Shown: positions 17,431 to 25,453, numbered from the stretch's first letter. The stretch: DNA of 38,026 bases from Bacillota bacterium (GCA_023665365.1 JAMPEA010000011.1:1-38026), one strand, 5' to 3'. Program-made: numbers and translations. Notes: a model not told the origin generated them from the sequence alone.

Positions 17431-17567
17431 TGCAACACTATTTTAATAATAAAAGTCCATTACTCCTGTATGGAAATACTTTTTTTACACATTCTATCAA
17501 CCGTTGGTAGAAATGTATCAAATCGCAGTCTGAATGTGTAAAAACAATGGACTAAAATAGTGTTGCA
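17431..17567 (+). repeat. Nested inverted-repeat element in the SLOG gene leader
   Basis: Outer arms: TGCAACACTATTTT (17431-17444) pairs with 17554-17567, and AGTCCATT (17454-17461) pairs with 17546-17553, separated by a nine-base bulge on the left. Inner arms: TTTTTACACATTC (17482-17494) pairs perfectly with 17532-17544. Inside are a small hairpin CTATCAA-CCG-TTGGTAG (17494-17510) and, on the left shoulder, GTAT-GGAA-ATAC (17468-17479) with a GNRA-type loop. It could be a miniature inverted-repeat transposable element, but no target duplication is evident; coincidence with the promoter start favours a functional RNA. Confidence 0.7.
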
Positions 17568-17622
17568 ACTACGCGAGAAATGCATTCTACAATGCCGTTC
17601 TCGCAAGGGAGCGGCATTTTTT
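17432..17622 (+). ncRNA. Candidate structured RNA or attenuator leader, about 190 nt
   Basis: A near-consensus promoter starts transcription at about 17432. The RNA would fold through the nested inverted repeats and end at the strong terminator 17591-17622, whose U-run touches the SLOG start codon. The arrangement fits either a free-standing small RNA of about 190 bases or a 5' leader controlling the SLOG gene by read-through. It matches no RNA family I recognise; no reverse transcriptase is nearby, so a retron is unlikely. Confidence 0.4.
17591..17622 (+). terminator. GNRA-loop terminator abutting the SLOG start codon
   Basis: Twelve-base-pair stem AATGCCGTTCTC / GGGAGCGGCATT (17591-17602, 17607-17618, two G-U pairs) with a GCAA tetraloop, then TTTTTT (17617-17622). 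The ATG of the SLOG gene is the very next base. The only Shine-Dalgarno-like sequence for that gene, GGGAG (17607-17611), lies inside the 3' arm, so the hairpin could block both transcription and translation. Confidence 0.8.
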
Positions 17623-18087
17623 ATGGAAACAAAATCAAAAACCTGTTCGTGTTTCGGACACAAAGAAGTAGAAATCACTGACGAATTAAGAGCAAAAACA
17701 AGCGTGGAAATCGACCGCGCTATTGCAAGCGGCGTGCGAATTTTCCTTTTTGGCGGTCTTAGCGATTTTGACGATTTATGCTATGACCTCGTAACCGAAA
17801 AGAAAAATTCCAACCCCGAATTGAATATTCAAAGAGTATTCTGTTTTCCTCTCGAAAGAAATATGCGCAAGCCGCCAAGCTGGTTCAGGCAAAAAGAATA
17901 CGAACTGCTGAAATGCCCCGAAAAATCTTTCGACTATTGGTATAAATCCATTTATTTTCGCAATATCGCTATGATAAACGAAAGCGACTGGGTGCTTTTC
18001 TACGCAGAACCCATCGAAAAAAGCGGCGCGTATAAAGCCTATAAATACGCGAAAATAAAACATAAACATATTGTAAATTTAAAGTGA
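17623..18087 (+). CDS. SLOG-superfamily protein (YspA/DUF1273-like)
   Basis: 154-residue cytoplasmic protein. The start METKSKTCSCFGHKEVEI is chosen because the family begins at the CFGH strand; the longer upstream frame runs through a terminator. The SLOG Rossmann-like features are visible: CSCFGHKE (8-15), the nucleotide-binding turn FLFGGLSDFDDL (41-52), and the C-terminal SDWVLFYAEP (121-130) and SGAYKAYKYAKIKHKHIVNL. SLOG domains bind nucleotides or nucleotide-derived signals and occur in several conflict systems. It is convergent with the TIR-PP2C gene 122 bases away. Its regulation may involve the upstream hairpin. Confidence 0.8.
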   Translation: METKSKTCSCFGHKEVEITDELRAKTSVEIDRAIASGVRIFLFGGLSDFDDLCYDLVTEKKNSNPELNIQRVFCFPLERNMRKPPSWFRQKEYELLKCPEKSFDYWYKSIYFRNIAMINESDWVLFYAEPIEKSGAYKAYKYAKIKHKHIVNLK

Positions 18088-18209
18088 TTTGGCAAAATCT
18101 AAAACCTTGATATAGAACCAAAACACGCTTCTTGTTAGATAACAATATATAAGAACTCAAAATCTTTGCCTCTAAATCAAAAAATTATGATAGACGCAAA
18201 CCTAATAAA

Positions 18210-20780
18210 TTAGCTTATCTTAATTCTGATAATAGCCTTATCGTCATTTCTTATGCCCAATTTCTTCCGACGCGCATCTTCTTTTTTGATTAAATTTTCA
18301 AGTTTACAGTTTGTGATTTTTGACACGTCACAATAACTGATAAAGTCGCTTATGCCGTCTGAAACAATATAAATTTCATCTCCCGATTCGAGATCTAAAT
18401 GTGCCGGCGAGAAAAACTCCCCCGCGTTTTTATCTCCGTTGATAACACCGTATCCGTACGGATTTTTGGGCTTGTTTACATATTCAGAATATAGCCTTTT
18501 CCTGTCATTTTCAACTTTTAAGTGGTGGAACGCATATTCGGTTTGTTTTTCAGAGAAAACAATTCGTCTCCCATTTCGCACAAGTATACCCATACAATCC
18601 CCGACCGAACCATAATACAGTTTCCTTCCGCAGATAAAAGCGGCAATAGCTACGCAACCCGGCTTTTCAAAATATTTTCCGCCGCGCTTGCCGCGCGGTG
18701 TATAAATATAATCATTACGCGTGCTTAAAAACTTTTCAACACTTTCATTCGCCAAGTTGAAAGCATTTTCAAAGCTACGTTTCAGATGGTTCTCATCCTG
18801 TCCGCTTAAAATTATATCTTTAATATGTCTATGCAACGTGTCGCAAAATACTTCGCTAACCCTTCTTGAAATGCTCTTATCATCGGGTTCTTTCTTCAAA
18901 AATTTACGATACTCATCGCGTGAGCGTGAAATGCCGTCCGCTACTATATATATTTTGTTAGTATTGTCGCATATCAAATAGTCCTCATTCGGACGAACTG
19001 CAATTTCTCCGCATTGCGTCTCATACGTCTTATCCGTACTTCCGCAAAGCGCGCTTTCGCTCTCTATGTGCCTAATTACCGAGGGAAAAGTTTTAAGCAA
19101 ATCTGAACGCAATCTTTCAATGTGATATACATTAAGCGCATCACGGTCACGTTGAAGCATAACAATGTAGTCGGGACATGCCGAGCATATCGTCTTAAAC
19201 GTTTCTGACGTCAGATTATTTATGTATTTGTCCACGCCTCCTCGCATAATACCGATAAGCGTTTTCGACGTAATATTATTTCCGCTCAGATTGATGCAGA
19301 TGATAGGCTTTTTAAGTTGCAAAATATAATTGAGTTCATCTATAACCGCAGGGCTGGCAATCGAATCTGCGCTCATATAATACAACACAACCGAGCATCC
19401 TTTGATGCGTTGGCGCACTATCTCTTTCCAGTCAACACCGAGGCGGGTTCCCTTATCGTACCAATAGTTAATACCCTTCCTTTCCATTTCAAGCAAATCA
19501 CAGTAAACCGGTTTGAAATTGGCAGATGAATAGCTTATAAACGCATAATCACCATTGACATTGTCGCTCAATATCGGGAAAAAGTCTTCTTTGAGAGTTT
19601 GTGCGCTTGCCGCGGACATAATTTCATTTCTACATTTATGGTATTTTTTATCAAGGTTTGCTTCGACGTACTCCCTGACATAATCTTTTAATTGGGTATA
19701 AATATATGTACGTTTTTCTACGTCGTGAGCAGCGCGACTTTTTTCCAGTTCTATCGCCTTATCCAGTTCCGCTTCGATTATACGTCTGTCTTGAAGCTCT
19801 CTTTTTCCGTTGCCTTCTATGTAGTTTCGTCGCACGCTGGAATAAAACTTGATTTTCGCCTTTAAATAATGATATTTGGGATAGTCGCTTCCAAGTACAT
19901 TGACCGCAAAGTTTATCGCTTCGTCTATATATGCCTCCGCTTTGGCAATTTCATCATCGTTAATGAAATCCGGCAATCTAATTTTATTGATTCTTGCAAA
20001 GCGCGCGCTTTCCTCATCTATCGAATTTATCTGTTTATTGACATCTGGCACCTTTGACAATTCGCCGTATAGATATTCATGCTCAATTATTGAACAAATT
20101 GCTCCCGCGCACGAAATTTTAGCGCCATAGTTTTCTCCCTGCTGAACATATGGCATCTCGTCTTTAAATTTTATAGAAATATGCTCGACTCCTTCAAGCA
20201 ATTTTAAGGCAACCGCCGCCATTTTCATCTGACAATTAAAATCGCCTCGAACAGAATAATATCGAGATAGTAATTCATAAATTAACGGATATTCCGCAAA
20301 ATATTTGTTATAGATACAGTTAGAAACAATCGAAAAATCCAAATTTTCAATAGCGACTAAATCACTGTTCGCGTACTTTTGTACGATGTCGTCTTTCGGC
20401 AATAAAAGTTTTTTCAAGGTTTCCGCATCAAACTCTCGATAATAGTGGTGCACTAAATAGTAAAATGCCGCGAATGCGTCATCGCGTGATATATCGAATT
20501 TAATTTTATTCTCGTACGCACAATAAGTATCCAAAATTTCCCATAATTCCTGCACAATCGTATTCCCGAATTTTTCGTGCAATTCCGTTATACAAAGCGT
20601 AAAGAGATAGTCATTACAACCTACGCGCCTTGCGATTGATTGTAAAAACTGTTTAACATTTTTCACGCGTTCACTATGTGATTTATCTTTAAAGCCAAGA
20701 GGTTTCTCATTGTCATAATGAATATCGGCTCTGATAGCTTCATACTTTTTTTGTAACATCGTTTTGTTATTATTGTCCAT
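18210..20780 (-). CDS. Three-part protein: helical N-terminus, TIR domain, PP2C phosphatase domain
   Basis: 856-residue cytoplasmic protein with no signal or membrane segment. Residues 1 to about 400 are helical, possibly TPR-like, and unrecognised. Residues 411 to about 545 are a TIR domain: DYAFISYSSAN, then YWYDKGTRLGVDWKEIV, then VVLYYMSADSIASPAVIDEL, with Glu482 in the position of the NAD-cleaving glutamate of enzymatic TIRs. Residues 587-856 are a PP2C-type Ser/Thr phosphatase: RPNED (596-600), VADGIS (613-618), GSVGD (724-728), VSDGIS (806-811) and RNDDKA (844-849), with the metal-binding aspartates in place. It is more AT-rich than its neighbours. A possible role is NAD-depleting defence gated by phosphorylation, which is inference. 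No partner kinase is in the window. Confidence 0.85.
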   Translation of the reverse strand: MDNNNKTMLQKKYEAIRADIHYDNEKPLGFKDKSHSERVKNVKQFLQSIARRVGCNDYLFTLCITELHEKFGNTIVQELWEILDTYCAYENKIKFDISRDDAFAAFYYLVHHYYREFDAETLKKLLLPKDDIVQKYANSDLVAIENLDFSIVSNCIYNKYFAEYPLIYELLSRYYSVRGDFNCQMKMAAVALKLLEGVEHISIKFKDEMPYVQQGENYGAKISCAGAICSIIEHEYLYGELSKVPDVNKQINSIDEESARFARINKIRLPDFINDDEIAKAEAYIDEAINFAVNVLGSDYPKYHYLKAKIKFYSSVRRNYIEGNGKRELQDRRIIEAELDKAIELEKSRAAHDVEKRTYIYTQLKDYVREYVEANLDKKYHKCRNEIMSAASAQTLKEDFFPILSDNVNGDYAFISYSSANFKPVYCDLLEMERKGINYWYDKGTRLGVDWKEIVRQRIKGCSVVLYYMSADSIASPAVIDELNYILQLKKPIICINLSGNNITSKTLIGIMRGGVDKYINNLTSETFKTICSACPDYIVMLQRDRDALNVYHIERLRSDLLKTFPSVIRHIESESALCGSTDKTYETQCGEIAVRPNEDYLICDNTNKIYIVADGISRSRDEYRKFLKKEPDDKSISRRVSEVFCDTLHRHIKDIILSGQDENHLKRSFENAFNLANESVEKFLSTRNDYIYTPRGKRGGKYFEKPGCVAIAAFICGRKLYYGSVGDCMGILVRNGRRIVFSEKQTEYAFHHLKVENDRKRLYSEYVNKPKNPYGYGVINGDKNAGEFFSPAHLDLESGDEIYIVSDGISDFISYCDVSKITNCKLENLIKKEDARRKKLGIRNDDKAIIRIKIS

Positions 20781-21002
20781 CTTTTGATTTTCCTTTGTAA
20801 TCTAATCAAATCATACGATTATCGTCGTAAAATGTCAATACCGTTTGCTAATCTAATCCTAAAATGCAAATTAACGCAAAATATAAATCTCTAAACTCTT
20901 AATTTTATATAGTTTGCAATATTGAGCAAACTACTTTTTCAATGCCACTAAGTGAACGCTAACAGAAATAAAACCTTGCGTTTAGATAATAAAAGCCCAC
21001 AC
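20781..21002. other. Upstream region of the TIR-PP2C gene
   Basis: AT-rich, non-coding. Besides the promoter at 20810-20838 it contains a perfect eight-base inverted repeat TAGTTTGC / GCAAACTA (20910-20933) with an eight-base spacer, a possible regulator site about 130 bases upstream of the start codon. Degenerate fragments of the dispersed repeat begin near 20970. Confidence 0.4.
20810..20838 (-). promoter_or_regulatory. Promoter of the TIR-PP2C gene with palindromic spacer
   Basis: On the minus strand, TTGACA (20833-20838), a 17-base spacer and TATGAT (20810-20815). The spacer contains the perfect palindrome ACGAT-A-ATCGT (20815-20825 on the plus strand), placed where a repressor would block polymerase. 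The gene itself has AAAGG about 11 bases before the ATG. Confidence 0.7.
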
Positions 21003-21280
21003 GCCTAAAATTCATAAAACCATACAATTTACATTAAGACAAGGAAAAGCAATTTTGCGAACACATAATAATACCTCTACCCACAATAAAACGCGCCATT
21101 TGTATGAGTGACGCGAAAGTGCCTACACCCCTAAAATTCGTAAAACCTTGTAATTTAGATGATAGGCGAGGCAAAACCCCGTTTCAAGTCGCCTAGTGTA
21201 CTAAGCGTACACGACGACGAAGAAACGGGGTTTTAACAAAGCATATCGCTAAATTACAAGGTTTTACTGTGGGTAGAGGT
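21003..21280. repeat. Dispersed intergenic repeat, copy B, with nested inverted repeats
   Basis: The left part (21003-21170) matches copy A at 79-257. Unlike A it continues into a palindromic right part. Perfect 19-base arms 21140-21158 / 21249-21267 enclose arms AAAACCCCGTTTC / GAAACGGGGTTTT (21173-21185, 21222-21234), which enclose GTGTAC-TAAGC-GTACAC (21196-21212). Further out, 21073-21092 and 21261-21280 are inverted copies with 19 of 20 bases matching. The last arm covers the stop codon and final codons of oppF, so the end of that gene lies inside the element. Confidence 0.75.
21173..21234 (-). terminator. Probable terminator of the Opp operon
   Basis: Thirteen-base perfect inverted repeat AAAACCCCGTTTC / GAAACGGGGTTTT enclosing a second hairpin. 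On the minus strand it starts 30 bases after the oppF stop codon and ends in TTTTGCC. The short U-run and symmetrical ends suggest it can act on either strand. Confidence 0.55.
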
Positions 21281-22622
21281 GGCAAGCCACATAGTGACCG
21301 TTACCATAATCCTTAAACACAGGCTCGACCTCGCTGCAAATATCCATACACCTACTGCAACGGGTGTGAAACTTGCAACCCTTGGGCGGATTGGCGGGCG
21401 ACGGAATGTCGCCTTGAAGAATAATACGCTTGATTTTGGTATCGGGGTCGGGTATGGGCACTGCCGAGAAAAGCGCCTCGGTATAGGGATGCATCGGGTT
21501 GGAAAACAAATCCTTTTTGTTGCCGAACTCAACCATGTTGCCGAGGTACATTACGCCAACCTCGTCCGAGATATGCTCGACGACGGACAGGTCGTGCGAG
21601 ATAAACATGTACGCAAGGTTGTCAGACTGCTGTAAATCCTTAAACAGGTTGATTACCTGCGCCTGTATGGACACGTCGAGCGCGCTGACTGGCTCGTCGC
21701 AGATGACGAGTTTCGGCTTTAACGCGAGCGCCTTTGCGATACAGATACGCTGTCTTTGTCCGCCGGAAAACTCGTGCGGGTATCTCTCGAAATAATGAGG
21801 TTGCAAGCCGCACTTCTGCATTATATCGACAATGTAATCCTTATACTCGGATTTGGGCACTATGCCGTGCGTCTTGACGGCTTCGCCGACGATTTCGCCG
21901 ACGGTCATACGCGGAGAAAGCGAGGAGTACGGGTCTTGGAATATCATTTGGAAATGCGGACGCATTTTTCTAAGCGCCTCGCCTTTGAGCTTCTCGATAT
22001 GCTTGCCCTCGAAGATGATTTCGCCGTCAGTGGGCGTATAAAGGCGCAAGATGGTTCTTCCGAGCGTCGTCTTGCCGCAACCCGATTCGCCGACGATACC
22101 TATCGTCTTGCCCTGCTTCAAGTTGAAAGACACTCCGTCAACGGCTTTGAGATATACGTTTTTCTTTTTGTTTATAGAGGTTTTAATCGGGAAATACTCT
22201 TTTACGTTTTTGACTTGCAAGAGGTATTCCTCGCCGTCGGACTGCGCCTGCGCGCAAGAGTTTTGCGATGGGCAACCCGAGCAAGCGCCGCCGCAATTTA
22301 CAACCTCTATTTTGGGCAAAATTATACCGCTGTCTGCACAATCGGCATTTAAAGCGCCGTTTTGAGCATCTTCAACTTGCTTTTTTTGCGAAATCTCATC
22401 CGTCGCATTATCCGCAACGTTTGAGGGACTCTCGCTCAAAACCGCGGCTGTACTCTCGCCGTCGGATTTTTTGCCGAACGCATTTTTTATCTTCTTGAAA
22501 AGCGCCTCGAACCAACGTTTAATCGCTTTGAGAATATCCTTGATTTTATGCCCCGCTTTTTTCAAGCCGTTTTTCATCTTTTCAAGAATGGGCTTGATTT
22601 TTTCTTTGATAGATTGGCTCAT
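21264..22622 (-). CDS. oppF: Oligopeptide ABC transporter ATP-binding protein OppF, with N-terminal extension
   Basis: 452-residue ATPase; relatives are about 310-330. Walker A GESGCGKTT (178-186), signature FSGGQ (285-289), Walker B LVICDE (305-310) and the C-terminal oligopeptide-transporter domain with CKFHTRCSRCMDIC cysteines are intact; in this family such cysteines can hold an iron-sulfur cluster. The extra first 130 residues comprise a lysine-rich amphipathic helix (1-52), an Asp/Ala-rich linker and a second cysteine cluster C110, C114, C117, C123 (CGGACSGC). The ATG overlaps the oppD stop (ATGA). The last codons lie within the dispersed repeat. Function: energising peptide import with OppD. 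Confidence 0.92.
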   Translation of the reverse strand: MSQSIKEKIKPILEKMKNGLKKAGHKIKDILKAIKRWFEALFKKIKNAFGKKSDGESTAAVLSESPSNVADNATDEISQKKQVEDAQNGALNADCADSGIILPKIEVVNCGGACSGCPSQNSCAQAQSDGEEYLLQVKNVKEYFPIKTSINKKKNVYLKAVDGVSFNLKQGKTIGIVGESGCGKTTLGRTILRLYTPTDGEIIFEGKHIEKLKGEALRKMRPHFQMIFQDPYSSLSPRMTVGEIVGEAVKTHGIVPKSEYKDYIVDIMQKCGLQPHYFERYPHEFSGGQRQRICIAKALALKPKLVICDEPVSALDVSIQAQVINLFKDLQQSDNLAYMFISHDLSVVEHISDEVGVMYLGNMVEFGNKKDLFSNPMHPYTEALFSAVPIPDPDTKIKRIILQGDIPSPANPPKGCKFHTRCSRCMDICSEVEPVFKDYGNGHYVACHLYPQ

Positions 22623-24154
22623 TCTTCACGCTCCTTTTGCAAATCCGTACATCTATGGCACGCGACAAAGTGCGTCGGCGACACCTGTATCATCTCGGGA
22701 TAATCGCCGTTGCACGCCTCGCAACGCATATTGCATCTGTCTTTGAAATAACAGCCGGACGGCATATTTATAGGGTTGGGCACGTTGCCGGGAATGCTGT
22801 AAAGCCTGTCCACCTCTCTGCCAACGACGGGCTTGCTCTTTTGCAAACCGATCGTGTAGGGGTGAAGCGGATTGTTGAATATCTCTCTCACAGTGCCCTT
22901 TTCGACAACCCTGCCCGCGTACATAACTACAACGTAGTCAACCATCTCGGCAATGACGCCGAGGTCGTGGGTGATGAGCATTATGCTTCCGCTGATTTTG
23001 TCCTTGACCTCGCGCAAGAGGTCGAGAATTTGCGCCTGTATCGTGACGTCGAGCGCGGTCGTCGGCTCGTCGGCGATGATGAGCTTGGGATTGCAACTGA
23101 GCGCCATAGCAATCATTACGCGCTGGCGCATACCGCCCGAAAGCTGGTGCGGATAGGATTTATATACGTGCTCGGGCATTGCGATACCGACGAGTTTAAG
23201 CATCTCGATACTGCGCTTTTTTGCGTCCTCTTTGTCCGCGCCCTCGACGTGCAACAGCGTCACCTCGTCCAACTGGTAGCCTATCGTAAATACGGGATTG
23301 AGGCTCGTCATCGGCTCTTGGAAAATCATTGCGATTTCCCTGCCGCGAATGGACGACATATCCTCAACGGGCATTTTCGTGACGTCGAAAACCTCCTCGT
23401 GCTCCTCGTATCTCTTTTTAAACTTCGGCTTGCCGTGCTTGTTGTAGGCGCGCACCATAACGGCGTTGCCGTCCTCGTCGAGCACGGGATTGCCGTTTTC
23501 GTCGAGCTTCTCGGTCATGACAGGCTCGACGTTGCGCTTTCTCATAAGCGGCTTGCCCTTTTTATTTAAGACATGCTCTTTGACATAATTGCCCTCGTCG
23601 TCCACGGCGAGCGCGGCTTCCTCGAAAACTGGATTGCCGTCGTCATCGAACTTTTGCACGAGCAGAGGCGTTCCGTCGTCGTTTAGAACTTGATTTCCGT
23701 CGCCGTCGAGCGCGGGGATAAGCACGGGCTTTTTCTCCACCTTATACACCGTGACGGGTTCGGGCGGGAGCGGAGTGCGCACCGTGGAGCGGAAACGTAT
23801 GCTTCCGCTTACGATTTGTCCCATAGGACCTTGCACGAGTTGCATAAGCGAAAGACTCGTAACAGACTTTCCGCAACCGGACTCGCCGACGACTCCGACA
23901 GTCGAGCCTTGCGGAATATCGAAAGACACTCCGTTGACCGCCTTGACCACGCCGTTATCCGTAAAGAAATAGGTGTGCAGGTCGTCGAACTCGACGATAT
24001 TTTTTGGGTCGCGCATTTCGGTAACGTAGTCCTCGCGCTTATAGGATTTGCGCTTTTTTTGCAAATCACGAATGGTTTTAGAGTTGTCCTTCGCAATTTG
24101 GCGGGACTCTTTGGCAGAAATATAATGAGTATTTTTCTTTTCTTCCTTGCTCAT
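22619..24154 (-). CDS. oppD: Oligopeptide ABC transporter ATP-binding protein OppD, with DGN-repeat insertion
   Basis: 511 residues against a usual 320-350. Walker A GESGCGKS (90-97), Q-loop in [15 protein letters not shown] (274-288), signature LSGGM (338-342) and Walker B LIIADE (358-363) are intact. Residues 1-50 are a charged extension. Between Walker A and the Q-loop, about 122-262, lies a 140-residue insertion built of short repeats of the form D-x-D/N-G-N/T-P-V-L (for example [51 protein letters not shown]). It is in frame and followed by a normal ATPase, so probably expressed. It lies three bases downstream of oppC. Confidence 0.93.
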   Translation of the reverse strand: MSKEEKKNTHYISAKESRQIAKDNSKTIRDLQKKRKSYKREDYVTEMRDPKNIVEFDDLHTYFFTDNGVVKAVNGVSFDIPQGSTVGVVGESGCGKSVTSLSLMQLVQGPMGQIVSGSIRFRSTVRTPLPPEPVTVYKVEKKPVLIPALDGDGNQVLNDDGTPLLVQKFDDDGNPVFEEAALAVDDEGNYVKEHVLNKKGKPLMRKRNVEPVMTEKLDENGNPVLDEDGNAVMVRAYNKHGKPKFKKRYEEHEEVFDVTKMPVEDMSSIRGREIAMIFQEPMTSLNPVFTIGYQLDEVTLLHVEGADKEDAKKRSIEMLKLVGIAMPEHVYKSYPHQLSGGMRQRVMIAMALSCNPKLIIADEPTTALDVTIQAQILDLLREVKDKISGSIMLITHDLGVIAEMVDYVVVMYAGRVVEKGTVREIFNNPLHPYTIGLQKSKPVVGREVDRLYSIPGNVPNPINMPSGCYFKDRCNMRCEACNGDYPEMIQVSPTHFVACHRCTDLQKEREE

Positions 24155-24157
24155 AGC

Positions 24158-25453
24158 CTACCTCCTTGCCTTAGGATCGAACGCGTCGCGCAAGCCGTCG
24201 CCGACGAAGTTGAAAGCGAGGACTGCGAGGACGATACAAACGCCGGGCGAAATCCAAAGATTGGGATAAAGCGTAAGCGCTTCGTTGTTTGCCGCCGCGT
24301 TAATCATATTGCCCCAAGTGGCGTACTCCGAGGGCAAGCCGATATTCAAATATCCGAGCGTCGCCTCGGTGAGGATGATACTGCCGAGCCCGAGCGTCAT
24401 CGAGACGATGAGCTGAGGTATGACGTTGGGGATAAGGTGCTTAAATATTTTGCGTCCGACGGTAAGACCGCTGGCTTCGGCGCTGAGCATAAAGTCCTGC
24501 TCGCGCAAGGACAAAATCTGTCCGCGCACGAGTCGCGCGGTGCCCGCCCAGCCAAAGAGGGTCATCATAGCCATAAGTATGTACAGTCTTACGGGTCCGT
24601 ATATGTCGAGTTTTTCGAGCGCGACGCCCGCAATCATGAGTAGCGGCAGAGTCGGCACGCAGTTGAAAATATCGACGATACGCATTATGACCTGATCAAC
24701 CCACTTGCCGAAATAGCCCGCTATTCCGCCGAGAATGACGCCGAGGAAAGTTTCCAAAATAATGACGACAAAGCCGAGCGTAAGCGAAATTCTTCCGCCG
24801 TACATGAGGCGGGAAAAGATGTCGTAACCCTTGTCGTCCGTGCCCAAAAGGTGCTTGCCGGACGGCTTTAAGTAGTTGCTCGGATAGGAGTAAGTGACGA
24901 TATAAACGGTGTTGCTGCCCTCCTCGTCGTAGTCGTAGACGGCGTGCGAGCCGCTTGCTTCGATTACGACGGGTTCTGTATATTCCTCTTTGACTACGCT
25001 TGAAGTGTCCGCCTCTTTTTCGCCCCAAATGAATGGAAGGAAGTCGAACAGCGGTCCGATAAAGGAGAAGAGGAAGAGTATTACAAGCAGTATTAGCCCC
25101 GTCATTGACAGTTTGGAGCGGAAAAACCTCTTTAAGACGAGGCGACCGGGGCTTAGTGTGCGGGTTGTAGCCGCTTCGATACTGTCGTCCTCGCTTTCGG
25201 GTTCTGCGGGATTTTGGCTTTCGTCAACCTTATTTGCGTCCTCGACTATATTCTGCGAAGTTTCGTTTTCGGCAATATCGCCTATCTCGGAGGCGTTTTG
25301 CGCTGTGTTTTCGATAGCTTCTTCCGTTTTCTGCTCGGTTGCGTTTGCATCGTTTTGGACGACGTTATCGGTGATTTCCTCGCCCGCATTGACGACGACG
25401 GTATCGGTAGGATTTTCTGAAAGAATAGGTTTTTTAAACTTGAACTTTTTCAT
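24158..25453 (-). CDS. oppC: Oligopeptide ABC transporter permease OppC
   Basis: 431-residue inner-membrane permease, longer than the usual 290-320. The first 95 residues are an acidic Asn/Glu-rich cytoplasmic extension. A membrane helix (about 113-135) is followed by an enlarged extracellular loop (about 140-200), then YPSNYLKPSGKHLLGTDDKGYDIFSRLMYGGRISL, a classic OppC/DppC region, and four or five more helices. The EAA coupling loop is SLREQDFMLSAEASGLTVGRKIFKHLIPN-like, near residues 315-345. It pairs with OppB, whose gene ends nine bases upstream. Confidence 0.93.
   Translation of the reverse strand: MKKFKFKKPILSENPTDTVVVNAGEEITDNVVQNDANATEQKTEEAIENTAQNASEIGDIAENETSQNIVEDANKVDESQNPAEPESEDDSIEAATTRTLSPGRLVLKRFFRSKLSMTGLILLVILFLFSFIGPLFDFLPFIWGEKEADTSSVVKEEYTEPVVIEASGSHAVYDYDEEGSNTVYIVTYSYPSNYLKPSGKHLLGTDDKGYDIFSRLMYGGRISLTLGFVVIILETFLGVILGGIAGYFGKWVDQVIMRIVDIFNCVPTLPLLMIAGVALEKLDIYGPVRLYILMAMMTLFGWAGTARLVRGQILSLREQDFMLSAEASGLTVGRKIFKHLIPNVIPQLIVSMTLGLGSIILTEATLGYLNIGLPSEYATWGNMINAAANNEALTLYPNLWISPGVCIVLAVLAFNFVGDGLRDAFDPKARR

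Noticed and set aside
17431..17622. Retron-like non-coding RNA next to a defence gene
   Set aside because: The paired ends are retron-like, but no reverse transcriptase frame is in the window and the conserved branching context could not be recognised. It is kept only as an unclassified structured RNA.
17431..17622. 6S RNA (ssrS) candidate, from its length of about 190 bases and paired ends
   Set aside because: The internal structure has an asymmetric left shoulder and a strong separate terminator hairpin rather than the single long stem with a central bubble; no sequence support for 6S was seen.
18132..18145. TTGTTA-GA-TAACAA as a bidirectional terminator between the SLOG and TIR-PP2C genes
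   Set aside because: Six AT-rich pairs with a two-base loop and no U-tract; unlikely to terminate transcription.
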